DNA from: Methanobacterium sp.
GTDB taxonomy: Archaea; Methanobacteriota; Methanobacteria; Methanobacteriales; Methanobacteriaceae
Reading direction: 5' to 3'
DNA length: 5,400 nucleotides
NCBI GenBank assembly: GCA_003162115.1
Contig: PMMV01000055.1
Location: forward strand, 34,050-39,449
The notes under the pieces are model-generated. The model saw only the letters and a program-made list of their open reading frames with translations, had not been told where the DNA came from and ran no database searches. Shown here in pieces: positions 1-5,400 of the stretch (positions are counted from its first letter, which is position 1; every line of letters starts with the position of its first letter). The translations under genes were made by a program, and so were the position numbers.

Positions 1-537
1 AGTAACATGTACAAACATGACATTGTCATGACCTTCTTCGTTACGCAACTGCCTCAACGCCTCTAAAAAAGGCTGACTCTCTATATCACCTACAGTACCG
101 CCAACTTCAACCAGAACAACTTCTGCCTGGGTTTTTTCGGACATTTTTCTTACCATGGCCTTTATCTCATCGGTGATATGTGGAATTATTTGCACACATG
201 CTCCAAGGTAGTTTCCTTTCCTTTCCTTGTTTATAACAGAAGAATAAACCTTACCCGTTGTTATATTACATTCTCCCGATAAATTGACATCGAGAAAACG
301 TTCGTAGTGTCCAAGATCAAGATCGGTTTCCATACCATCCTCAGTAACAAAAACTTCACCATGTTGATAGGGGTTCAATGTTCCTGAATCCCAGTTTAAA
401 TATGGATCAATTTTGATCGCAGTTACATCAACACCATAAGACCTTAAAATTCTCCCTATAGATGCTGCTGTAATACCCTTACCAATAGAACTTACAACAC
501 CACCTGTAACCACTATATACTTTGACAGAAGTACCAT
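1..537 (-). CDS. pyrG: CTP synthase, N-terminal part (runs off the left edge)
   Basis: CTP synthase makes CTP from UTP, ATP and glutamine in the cytoplasm, the last step of de novo pyrimidine nucleotide synthesis. The frame is open from an ATG at 537 to the window edge, giving 179 codons of a protein usually about 530-550 residues long. Only the synthetase (amidoligase) domain is visible; the C-terminal class I glutaminase domain lies outside. The phosphate-binding segment [11 protein letters not shown] is at residues 11-21. The motif [19 protein letters not shown] is at 44-62. Asp72 and Glu144 (in [13 protein letters not shown]) match the family's magnesium ligands. The start follows an in-frame stop at 553-555, and no other ATG, GTG or TTG precedes the conserved KYIVVTGG. 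The ribosome binding site abuts the ATG (listed separately). The gene is 220 bp downstream of gatD in the same direction and probably has its own promoter. Identity is very secure. Confidence 0.97.
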   Translation of the reverse strand, partial: MVLLSKYIVVTGGVVSSIGKGITAASIGRILRSYGVDVTAIKIDPYLNWDSGTLNPYQHGEVFVTEDGMETDLDLGHYERFLDVNLSGECNITTGKVYSSVINKERKGNYLGACVQIIPHITDEIKAMVRKMSEKTQAEVVLVEVGGTVGDIESQPFLEALRQLRNEEGHDNVMFVHVT

Positions 538-543
538 CTCCTC
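538..543 (-). promoter_or_regulatory. pyrG ribosome binding site, abutting the ATG
   Basis: The minus strand reads GAGGAG directly followed by ATG, leaving no spacer, or 2 nt if only GAGG pairs with 16S rRNA. This is tighter than the usual 5-10 nt. An in-frame CTG at codon 4 would be 9 nt from GAGGAG and would give a protein beginning (M)SKYIVVTGG, so the ATG is likely but not certain. Confidence 0.55.
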
Positions 544-757
544 AAAAAACTTTTAATAACACTAATAATATTGTAAATTAACACCAATCCTTCATTTTAT
601 TCAAATTAATATTTGTATATTTGCTGGATAATTGATTCGAATATTAAATTTCATTCTTAAATAAATTTAATAAATCTTATCAAATTATAATCCTATATTG
701 ATATGAAAATAATATAAAATTATTGTTGTAAAGTAAAATCAGAATATATTATTAGAC
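538..757 (-). promoter_or_regulatory. AT-rich spacer between gatD and pyrG; probable pyrG promoter region
   Basis: This 220-bp non-coding stretch is strongly AT-rich and has no convincing ORF or RNA fold. On the minus strand the best archaeal TATA-like element is GAAATTTAATATTCG at about 652-638, with a purine-rich BRE-like GAAA before it. It would give a start near 620 and a leader of about 80 nt. A second candidate, ATTTTATATT, is at 720-711. Several short T runs just after the gatD stop (for example GATTTTACTTT at about 740-730) could end the murT-gatD transcript. In such AT-rich DNA, TATA-like strings arise often, so the exact positions are weakly supported. Confidence 0.35.
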
Positions 758-1486
758 CTATTTTCCACTAGCGTATAGTTCCAGTACCCTATTATGGGCT
801 TCATATTCCCGATAATCATCGAGTTTTTCCAGTTTTTTAACATCGTATCTCCGTTTTAAAGCCGATAATATAATATGATCTGCTAAATGGGGATTTTTAG
901 GGAGAATGGGGCCGTGCAAGTAGGTGCCTATACAATTTTTGTATATCATACCTTCCAACCCATCTTTTCCATTGTTTCCATTCCCGGCAATTACAGAACC
1001 CAATGCATCGTAGTCGTGATAGGTTCTTCCGCCATGATTCTCAAAACCCACTATGGTTTTTGGTTCTAATCCCTGTTTATTTTCTATTATAACATTTCCT
1101 ATGAGCCTACCCTCTTCGCTTTTGGTGTTGTAATCGAAGACACCAATACCTGGTATTTCCAAACCTTCCGCATCGATGTAACTTTCACCTAAAAGTTGAT
1201 ATCCGCCACATATGGCAAGAAAAACTGATCCATCCTCAATTGCATTACTGACACCCTTTTTATACTTTAAAAAATGTGAGTATACTATGCTTTGACCTCT
1301 ATCGGATCCCCCGCCCATGAAAAATATATCAGCGTCGTTGATATTCCTTTCATTTGAAAGTGAAAAATCAACTACGTTCACATCAATTCCACGCCATTCA
1401 CACCTCTTTTTCAGGCACGTTACATTACCAATGTCTCCATATAGATTCAGAAGGTCAGGATACATGTGATAGATATTTATTTCCAT
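758..1486 (-). CDS. gatD: GatD-like type 1 glutamine amidotransferase (partner of MurT)
   Basis: This 242-residue protein is the glutaminase half of a MurT-GatD amidotransferase. It would release ammonia from glutamine and pass it to MurT to amidate a glutamate carboxyl. In bacteria the pair converts the D-Glu of lipid II to D-isoglutamine. The whole length is one CobB/CobQ-type glutamine amidotransferase domain. MGGGSDRGQ is at residues 57-65, and the nucleophile elbow LAICGGYQLLG holds Cys93. Arg127 in EEGRLIGN matches the arginine reported to bind glutamine in staphylococcal GatD. FENHGGRT is at 148-155, and GTYLHGPILPKNP holds the catalytic His191. Length and motif order match bacterial GatD. 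The ATG is supported by AAGGAG 9 nt upstream, which overlaps the stop of murT 13 bp away, so the two are probably translationally coupled. A cobyric acid synthase (CobQ) role is unlikely because the dethiobiotin-synthetase-like domain is absent. The natural substrate in an archaeon is unknown. Confidence 0.9.
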   Translation of the reverse strand: MEINIYHMYPDLLNLYGDIGNVTCLKKRCEWRGIDVNVVDFSLSNERNINDADIFFMGGGSDRGQSIVYSHFLKYKKGVSNAIEDGSVFLAICGGYQLLGESYIDAEGLEIPGIGVFDYNTKSEEGRLIGNVIIENKQGLEPKTIVGFENHGGRTYHDYDALGSVIAGNGNNGKDGLEGMIYKNCIGTYLHGPILPKNPHLADHIILSALKRRYDVKKLEKLDDYREYEAHNRVLELYASGK

Positions 1487-1495
1487 TAATTTTTT

Positions 1496-1501
1496 CTCCT
1501 T
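1496..1501 (-). promoter_or_regulatory. gatD ribosome binding site overlapping the murT stop
   Basis: The minus strand reads AAGGAG 9 nt before the gatD ATG. Its first two bases are part of the murT TAA stop (1502-1500). This arrangement fixes the gatD start and suggests that ribosomes finishing murT reinitiate at gatD, which suits two subunits made in equal amounts. Confidence 0.75.
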
Positions 1502-2846
1502 AGTTGCCTATTTTAGATTTAATTATCTCTCTAAATCGTGGAATACGCGCATTAGTATGATTCAGATGACCAATAACAATATCTCTGGTTTGGAAAACTG
1601 CTGTATAAGTTGGTAATATGTAGACAATTTCAACGTCTTCATCCAGGACAGTTTCAATTGAATCTTCAACATTGAAATCAATTTCAACAATTTCTTCGTT
1701 ATATTCTGCGTATTTGATTCTTAGGGCAATATCTTGGGCTCGTATACCTGAGCAGTGTATGGACTTGAGGTTTTCAATTTTATGAATTACCTCTACATCA
1801 GCATCCCATATCCAAGAAACATCTGTTCCATCTGCACGATTATCATTCAGGATGAATAAAATCGACTTTTTTCTCTTATCATTAGATATGCTTTTAAGTA
1901 CTTCAGAAAGACCTATAGGATTTTTGACAAGAACAATTTTAACCATTTTATCCTTGAATTCAATATTTTCCATTCTTCCAAGTTTATATTCGAAGTTCTC
2001 AATTCTTTGGGCTACCTTCTCCATATCTAAGCCTGCTTCGATAGAAAAAGCAATTGCTGCACAGCAATTGTAGGCATTGTAAATTCCATCGTATCCGAAG
2101 ACCACATCACAGGTTTTGTTCTTGGAACTGTCAACCTTGAAATGGTATGCATCTTCACTGTACTTAACTGAAGTTATTTTATAGTCATATTCTGGATTTT
2201 TAAAACCACAGCTACTGCATATGTACTTGCCGAGTTGTCCATAATTATAATATTCATATTCAAGGCTGCTGGCGCATACTGGACAGAACCTTGATTCAAC
2301 TACTCTCTGGTCCATTGTACTGAATTTTGATTTCTCAACTCCGTAATAAATACTTCTTTTATCCAGATCCTTAAATTTAGAAACCATTGGATCATCAGCA
2401 TTCATAATTAAAGTCGTATCGAGAGGTTTAAGCGCTTCATACACGATTTTGGCGGTGTTTTCAATCTCGCCGAATCTATCGAGCTGGTCCCTGAAAAAAT
2501 TGGTAATTACAACGTAGTCGGGCTTTATATATCTGACCACATCTGGGAAGGAGCCTTCATCAACTTCGAACACACCCCAATCATATTCCTTTTTATTGTC
2601 GTTTAAAAATGCACTGGCTACTCCTTGGGGCATGTTTGCGCCACGGAGATTTGATAGTACATCCTCGTATTCAGAGTTTAATATATGATTTATCAGATTG
2701 TTAGTAGTTGTTTTACCATTTGTGCCCGTTATTATAACCTTCTTCTTACATCTTGTGTTTATTGTACTCAGAAGTTTGGGATTAAGCTTAAGAGCAACTT
2801 TTCCAGGTAAAGCTGTTGCATTCATACCAACTATTTTCAATGCCAA
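1500..2846 (-). CDS. murT: MurT-like Mur ligase family amidotransferase subunit
   Basis: This is the ATP-dependent synthetase subunit that would activate a glutamate carboxyl and join it to ammonia supplied by GatD. Given here from the TTG at 2846 it has 448 residues, but the true start is probably 45 bp upstream (see 2847-2891). The Mur ligase P-loop ITGTNGKTTT is at residues 39-48. EVDEGSFPDVV (94-104) and TNFFRDQLDRFGEI (115-128) belong to the central ATPase domain. A Cys4 zinc ribbon of the kind built into MurT is formed by Cys188, Cys191, Cys210 and Cys213. YNAYNCCAA (256-264) is the nucleotide-contacting segment. The C-terminal MurT domain (DUF1727 type) has ADGTDVSWIWDAD at 338-350; by family knowledge an aspartate there, probably Asp348, completes the GatD catalytic triad. 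These features distinguish it from MurC-F, which add amino acids and lack the ribbon. Adjacency to gatD supports the assignment. The bacterial lipid II substrate cannot apply in a pseudomurein-making archaeon. Confidence 0.9.
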   Translation of the reverse strand: MALKIVGMNATALPGKVALKLNPKLLSTINTRCKKKVIITGTNGKTTTNNLINHILNSEYEDVLSNLRGANMPQGVASAFLNDNKKEYDWGVFEVDEGSFPDVVRYIKPDYVVITNFFRDQLDRFGEIENTAKIVYEALKPLDTTLIMNADDPMVSKFKDLDKRSIYYGVEKSKFSTMDQRVVESRFCPVCASSLEYEYYNYGQLGKYICSSCGFKNPEYDYKITSVKYSEDAYHFKVDSSKNKTCDVVFGYDGIYNAYNCCAAIAFSIEAGLDMEKVAQRIENFEYKLGRMENIEFKDKMVKIVLVKNPIGLSEVLKSISNDKRKKSILFILNDNRADGTDVSWIWDADVEVIHKIENLKSIHCSGIRAQDIALRIKYAEYNEEIVEIDFNVEDSIETVLDEDVEIVYILPTYTAVFQTRDIVIGHLNHTNARIPRFREIIKSKIGN

Positions 2847-2891
2847 AATTGTGATTTTACCAGCTAAAATAGATGGTGTAATATCTGAAAT
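2847..2891 (-). other. murT: Probable N-terminal extension of MurT from an ATT start codon
   Basis: The murT frame stays open upstream of the TTG at 2846 for 15 codons, up to ATT at 2891-2889, directly after an in-frame TAA (2894-2892). The added residues, ISDITPSILAGKITI, join LALKIVGMNATALPGK to form a helix-like leader ending in the conserved LPG. As I recall bacterial MurT proteins, they also have about 25-30 residues before LPG, including an alanine- and leucine-rich helix; the extension gives 27 residues before it, whereas the TTG start gives only 12. The ATT lies 8 nt after AGGGAGG, while the TTG has no good binding site. The extended protein would have 463 residues. Confidence 0.6.
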
Positions 2892-2899
2892 TTATAAAA

Positions 2900-2906
2900 C
2901 CTCCCT
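2900..2906 (-). promoter_or_regulatory. Strong murT ribosome binding site AGGGAGG
   Basis: The minus strand reads AGGGAGG, one of the best Shine-Dalgarno matches in the window. The next 8 nt (TTTTATAA) lead to an in-frame ATT and not to ATG, GTG or TTG. The first such codon is the TTG at 2846, 53 nt farther on, which is too far for this site to direct. The site therefore argues for non-canonical initiation. Confidence 0.65.
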
Positions 2907-2916
2907 AAAATTTAAT

Positions 2917-2935
2917 AAACCCTCACAAGGGATTT
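2917..2935 (-). promoter_or_regulatory. Small hairpin in the murT leader
   Basis: On the minus strand, AAA, one bulged T and CCCT pair with AGGG and TTT around the loop TGTG. The hairpin ends 10 nt before the murT ribosome binding site. The same CCCT could instead pair with the AGGG of that site at 2906-2903, so two exclusive folds are possible. The stem is short and may be chance. Confidence 0.25.
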
Positions 2936-3125
2936 CATTAACATGTAAACATTTGAATTATAATAATGAGAATCGTATTTTTAACATTTATTATATCTTA
3001 TCCAATATCCTATATTTTTCAAATTTTATATTTATTTTTTTAATTTACAAATTTTATAATAATATTTGATTTCATGGTGAAAAAATTATCTTTTTATTAT
3101 TCACATTCTATCCTTTAAATGATCA
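2936..3125 (-). promoter_or_regulatory. AT-rich spacer upstream of murT; probable promoter of the murT-gatD operon
   Basis: The spacer between the apgM stop and the murT leader is extremely AT-rich and holds no credible gene. On the minus strand several TATA-like strings with A-rich upstream sequence occur. The most archaeal-looking is AAATAAATATAAAATTT at about 3037-3021, which would give a start near 3000 and a leader of about 110 nt. A second candidate is GAAAAATATAGG at 3020-3009. A partial palindrome centred on ACATGT (2938-2949) could be an operator, but nothing else supports that. Confidence 0.3.
3080..3085 (-). terminator. Possible oligo-T terminator after apgM
   Basis: A run of six T on the minus strand (GATAATTTTTTCACC) lies about 40 nt after the apgM stop. 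Archaeal termination commonly occurs at such oligo-T tracts without a hairpin. The surrounding DNA is AT-rich, so the signal is weak. Confidence 0.35.
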
Positions 3126-4328
3126 TTAGTATCCAGAGTATTTAATGAAATTTTTTATAAATTTATGACCCGGCTGTATTCCCAATGATCCTTTACTAGC
3201 TGAATACTCATCATATTTTAAAATATCATCCGATGAATCAGCTGTTGAACACATGGAGTAGGGCACTGGGTCTGAGGTGTGTGTCTTCAATGTGATGGGT
3301 GTAGGATGATCTGGCAGTATTGAAACTGAGTAATCATCAAAACCAGGAAGTTCATCCAGTAGTTTTCCAAGAATCCTGTAGTCAATTCGTTCGATGGCTA
3401 GGATCTTCTCTTTTACATCACCGGCATGACCCGCTTCATCAGGAGCTTCCACATGAATAAAAATAAGATCATGAGTTTCTAATGCTTCCAGTGCATTTTT
3501 AGCCTTTCCACAGTAATCTGTATCGTAATATCCTGTTGCACCAGGAACATGGACATTAGTAAGTCCCATATAAATTCCAAGACCCTTAACAAGGTCTACC
3601 CCTGTAATTGTAGCACCTTTAAGTCCGTATTTATCTTTAAAGGTAGGTATTGTTGGTTTAACTCCCTGTCCCCATAACCATATCATATTGGCCGGTTTTT
3701 TCCCTTCTGCAATCCTCCTCTCATTTATCGGATGATTTTTTAGTATTTTACGGGATTCTATCATAATCTTATTGAGCAACACAGCATTTTTATCAAGTGA
3801 TGGTTTCAAAAGATTTTCTTCAAACAATTCGCCAACTACATCGTGGGGTGGGGTTGATTCTAATAAAGCAGATTGCTTATCTTTCAATAAAAAGACATGT
3901 CGGTAGCTTGTTCCTAAATAAAACTTACCGTGTAAATAAAATTTCTGATTTAAGGTTTCTATAAGTTCTGATGCTTCAATTGTGCTGATATGTCCTGCAT
4001 TAAAATCGGTTAATATGCCAGAATCCTCTGTTATAAAGTTGCACCTGAATGCAACGTCTCCTTTATCCATTTGTGCCCCCACACTAGCAGCTTCTAGAGG
4101 ACCCCTCCCAGTGTAATATTTTGATGGATTGTAACCCATGATTGAAAGGTTTGCAACGTCAGATCCGGGTAACATTTGATTGGGAACAGTTTTTAGCATT
4201 CCACTAACTCCCTTTGATGCTATTATATCCATGTTAGGAATTTCAGCCCTTTGAAGGGGCGTTTCACCATTCAATTCTTTCAGCGGGATGTCTGCCATTC
4301 CATCTCCTATAATAATAACGTATTTCAT
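3126..4328 (-). CDS. apgM: Cofactor-independent phosphoglycerate mutase family protein (ApgM type); possible homoserine kinase
   Basis: This cytoplasmic, binuclear-metal enzyme of the alkaline phosphatase superfamily would interconvert 3- and 2-phosphoglycerate, or may phosphorylate homoserine. The 400-residue protein begins [13 protein letters not shown] with metal ligand Asp9. Ser56 in [10 protein letters not shown] is the phosphorylated nucleophile. GRGPLEAAS is at 74-82, and FRCNFIT at 94-100. The C-terminal metal site is formed by [13 protein letters not shown] (Asp297, His301), LPDHPTP (Asp340, His341) and KTHTSDPVP (His350). The set looks complete, so the enzyme should be active. The ATG is preceded only by a weak binding site (GGGATC, 6 nt spacer). 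The gene follows hom by 108 bp. Its central segments, [16 protein letters not shown] and [13 protein letters not shown], and its length resemble the branch proposed as homoserine kinase (TIGR02535, from memory) and found beside hom in bacteria. Family membership is secure; the substrate is not. Confidence 0.92.
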   Translation of the reverse strand: MKYVIIIGDGMADIPLKELNGETPLQRAEIPNMDIIASKGVSGMLKTVPNQMLPGSDVANLSIMGYNPSKYYTGRGPLEAASVGAQMDKGDVAFRCNFITEDSGILTDFNAGHISTIEASELIETLNQKFYLHGKFYLGTSYRHVFLLKDKQSALLESTPPHDVVGELFEENLLKPSLDKNAVLLNKIMIESRKILKNHPINERRIAEGKKPANMIWLWGQGVKPTIPTFKDKYGLKGATITGVDLVKGLGIYMGLTNVHVPGATGYYDTDYCGKAKNALEALETHDLIFIHVEAPDEAGHAGDVKEKILAIERIDYRILGKLLDELPGFDDYSVSILPDHPTPITLKTHTSDPVPYSMCSTADSSDDILKYDEYSASKGSLGIQPGHKFIKNFIKYSGY

Positions 4329-4386
4329 TTTTTTGATCCCTTTACCAATAAATTATTAATATTCTGAGTAAAAATATAAAGAAATA
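4329..4386 (-). promoter_or_regulatory. Candidate apgM promoter and weak ribosome binding site
   Basis: The minus strand has TTTATATT at 4380-4373, close to the methanogen TATA consensus. A start about 25 nt downstream (near 4350) would give a leader of about 20 nt containing GGGATC (4340-4335) 6 nt before the ATG. The alternative is read-through from hom across the 108-bp gap. Confidence 0.35.
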
Positions 4387-4406
4387 CAATTCTTTTTTAA
4401 AAATTG
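4387..4406 (-). terminator. Imperfect AT palindrome with T run after hom
   Basis: The minus strand reads CAATTTTTAAAAAAGAATTG, a 20-bp imperfect inverted repeat with a T5 run, about 30 nt after the hom stop. It could end hom transcripts, or be only AT-rich spacer. Confidence 0.25.
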
Positions 4407-4436
4407 AATAGAATAAGTTAATTTAATCATTTTATC

Positions 4437-5400
4437 CTATGATCTTGCTTTCCATATACTTACAATATCACTTAATATTGCCGAGGCAGTTTCAATTGAT
4501 CCAGCACCTTTACCGGCTACTGTTACATCATCTGCAAGGTCAGTTTTAAGAGTCGCAACGTTTAGGGTACCATCAACAGCAAAGGGACTGCCTTCTCTCA
4601 CAAGTCTTGGTGAAACTTCTAAATTGTCGTAGGATGCTTCTCCTATGAGTTTAATGAGCAAGCCCTCTTTTTTGGCAAGAGCTATTGACTCTGGAGTAAT
4701 GCGTGTTATTCCTTCCATTTTAACATCTTTTAGACTCACATCTCTATTTAAAACAGAATTTGCAAGTATAACTATTTTACATGCTGCATCAATGCCCTCC
4801 ACATCTTGTGTTGGGTCTGTCTCGGCTATGCCCAATTCTTGAGCTTCATTAAGTGTTTGTAAATAAGGAGATCCTTCATTTGCCATTCTTGAAAGAATAT
4901 AATTACATGTCCCGTTTAAGATTCCTTGTACCGATGTTATTTTGTTACCTGCCAGGGTTTCATGGGAGAAGTTTATTATTGGCATTGCACCCCCAACTGA
5001 AGCTTCATATCTAAAATGTGCATTTGTAGAATCAGCTGCTTCTAAAAGTTCATGGAAATTCAAAGAAAGCGGTCCTTTGTTGGATGTTACAACATTTTTA
5101 CCGTCTTTCATGGCTTTAAGCATGTGTGTTCTGGCAGGTTCACCATCCTCTATATTTGTTGGTGTTACTTCGACGAGGCAGTCATAATCAACATCATCAA
5201 GCACTTGAACTCCAGAAATATCTGAAACACCAAATTCTGGATAATTGGCTATTTTGCCGGTTTTGTCTTTGATTTCCAAGAGAAGTTCAATGTCCAGTCC
5301 ATTTGGATTGATTGCAGCACCAGATCTATCTGTTACAGCCACAATACTGATATCTAGACCATATTTTTCAATTAGCATTTCCCTTTTCATGGAAACAACC
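4437..5400 (-). CDS. hom: Homoserine dehydrogenase (N-terminus beyond the right edge)
   Basis: It reduces aspartate-4-semialdehyde to homoserine with NAD(P)H, the branch point to threonine and methionine. From the first internal ATG (5390) 317 residues are visible. The frame stays open to the edge (codons for Val-Val-Ser precede that Met), and the Rossmann GxGxxG motif is missing, so the real start lies outside, about 20 residues farther. Numbering from that Met, the conserved TSNKGPLSL holds the lysine at 105. The signature [15 protein letters not shown] is at 155-169. [16 protein letters not shown] contains Glu190, Asp192, Asp201 and Lys205, the substrate and catalytic residues of the family. 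[18 protein letters not shown] (293-310) ends the protein, so there is no C-terminal ACT domain and no fused aspartate kinase. Threonine feedback through an ACT domain is therefore not expected. It is the first visible gene of the minus-strand series, followed by apgM. Identity is very secure. Confidence 0.96.
   Translation of the reverse strand, partial: VVSMKREMLIEKYGLDISIVAVTDRSGAAINPNGLDIELLLEIKDKTGKIANYPEFGVSDISGVQVLDDVDYDCLVEVTPTNIEDGEPARTHMLKAMKDGKNVVTSNKGPLSLNFHELLEAADSTNAHFRYEASVGGAMPIINFSHETLAGNKITSVQGILNGTCNYILSRMANEGSPYLQTLNEAQELGIAETDPTQDVEGIDAACKIVILANSVLNRDVSLKDVKMEGITRITPESIALAKKEGLLIKLIGEASYDNLEVSPRLVREGSPFAVDGTLNVATLKTDLADDVTVAGKGAGSIETASAILSDIVSIWKARS

Noticed and set aside
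887..1069. Plus-strand ORF of 60 codons
   Set aside because: Antisense shadow of gatD with no convincing binding site or recognisable protein.
758..1486. Cobyric acid synthase (CobQ) for the amidotransferase
   Set aside because: The protein is only the glutaminase domain and is coupled to a Mur ligase with a zinc ribbon. CobQ has a long N-terminal ATPase domain and sits with cobalamin genes.
1852..2073. Plus-strand ORF of 73 codons
   Set aside because: Antisense shadow inside murT; its composition follows the conserved gene on the other strand.
2698..3069. Plus-strand ORF of 123 codons crossing the murT 5' end and the spacer
   Set aside because: It lies antisense to the conserved murT P-loop region and then enters AT-rich spacer. 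Its hydrophobic, Phe/Ile/Tyr-rich tail is what AT-rich DNA encodes by default, and it resembles no family I know.
2936..3075. Very short minus-strand ORFs upstream of murT, such as one of 11 codons starting near 3075
   Set aside because: They are tiny, lack binding sites and consist of AT-rich codons; nothing supports translation.
4645..5187. Plus-strand ORFs at 4645-4842 and 4942-5187
   Set aside because: Both are antisense to strongly conserved parts of homoserine dehydrogenase and have no features of real proteins.
5388..5390. ATG at 5390 as the start of hom
   Set aside because: The frame is open to the window edge, and the protein from this Met would lack the N-terminal Rossmann glycine motif that homoserine dehydrogenases need. 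It is an internal Met.
1..5400. CRISPR array, insertion sequence, tRNA or rRNA
   Set aside because: No regularly spaced repeats, transposase, terminal inverted repeats, or tRNA/rRNA-like conserved segments were seen on either strand.

Overview
The window looks like a piece of the chromosome of a mesophilic methanogenic archaeon of the order Methanobacteriales, probably Methanobacterium or a close relative. The reasons are low-GC coding DNA with very AT-rich spacers, TATA-like rather than -35/-10 promoter candidates, the archaeal type of CTP synthase N-terminus, and MurT/GatD-type proteins beside ordinary housekeeping genes. The assignment is an inference from protein flavour and composition; no rRNA or tRNA is present to confirm it.

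All five genes lie on the minus strand, so transcription runs from right to left. In that order they are: homoserine dehydrogenase (hom, its N-terminus cut off by the right edge); a 400-residue ApgM-type metalloenzyme of the cofactor-independent phosphoglycerate mutase family; a MurT-like Mur ligase; a GatD-like glutamine amidotransferase; and CTP synthase (pyrG, cut off by the left edge, only the first 179 codons visible). murT and gatD are separated by 13 bp, and the gatD ribosome binding site overlaps the murT stop codon, so they form a tight two-gene operon. The spacers of 108, about 234 and 220 bp before apgM, murT and pyrG are AT-rich and probably carry separate promoters. No RNA gene, mobile element, CRISPR array or long repeat was seen.

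Three points deserve attention. First, the murT reading frame continues upstream of its first TTG to an ATT codon placed 8 nt after a strong AGGGAGG ribosome binding site. The added 15 residues restore the N-terminus expected for the family, so murT may start at AUU. Second, a MurT-GatD amidotransferase pair sits in a lineage whose wall polymer, pseudomurein, has no D-glutamate, so its substrate cannot be the bacterial one. Third, the ApgM-like protein lies next to hom and resembles the mutase-family branch proposed to act as an alternative homoserine kinase, so it may belong to threonine synthesis rather than glycolysis.

Functionally the region combines amino-acid synthesis (hom, perhaps apgM), cell-envelope precursor amidation (murT-gatD) and pyrimidine nucleotide synthesis (pyrG). 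MurT-GatD and PyrG both use ATP and glutamine, but no direct pathway link between the groups can be shown from the sequence.
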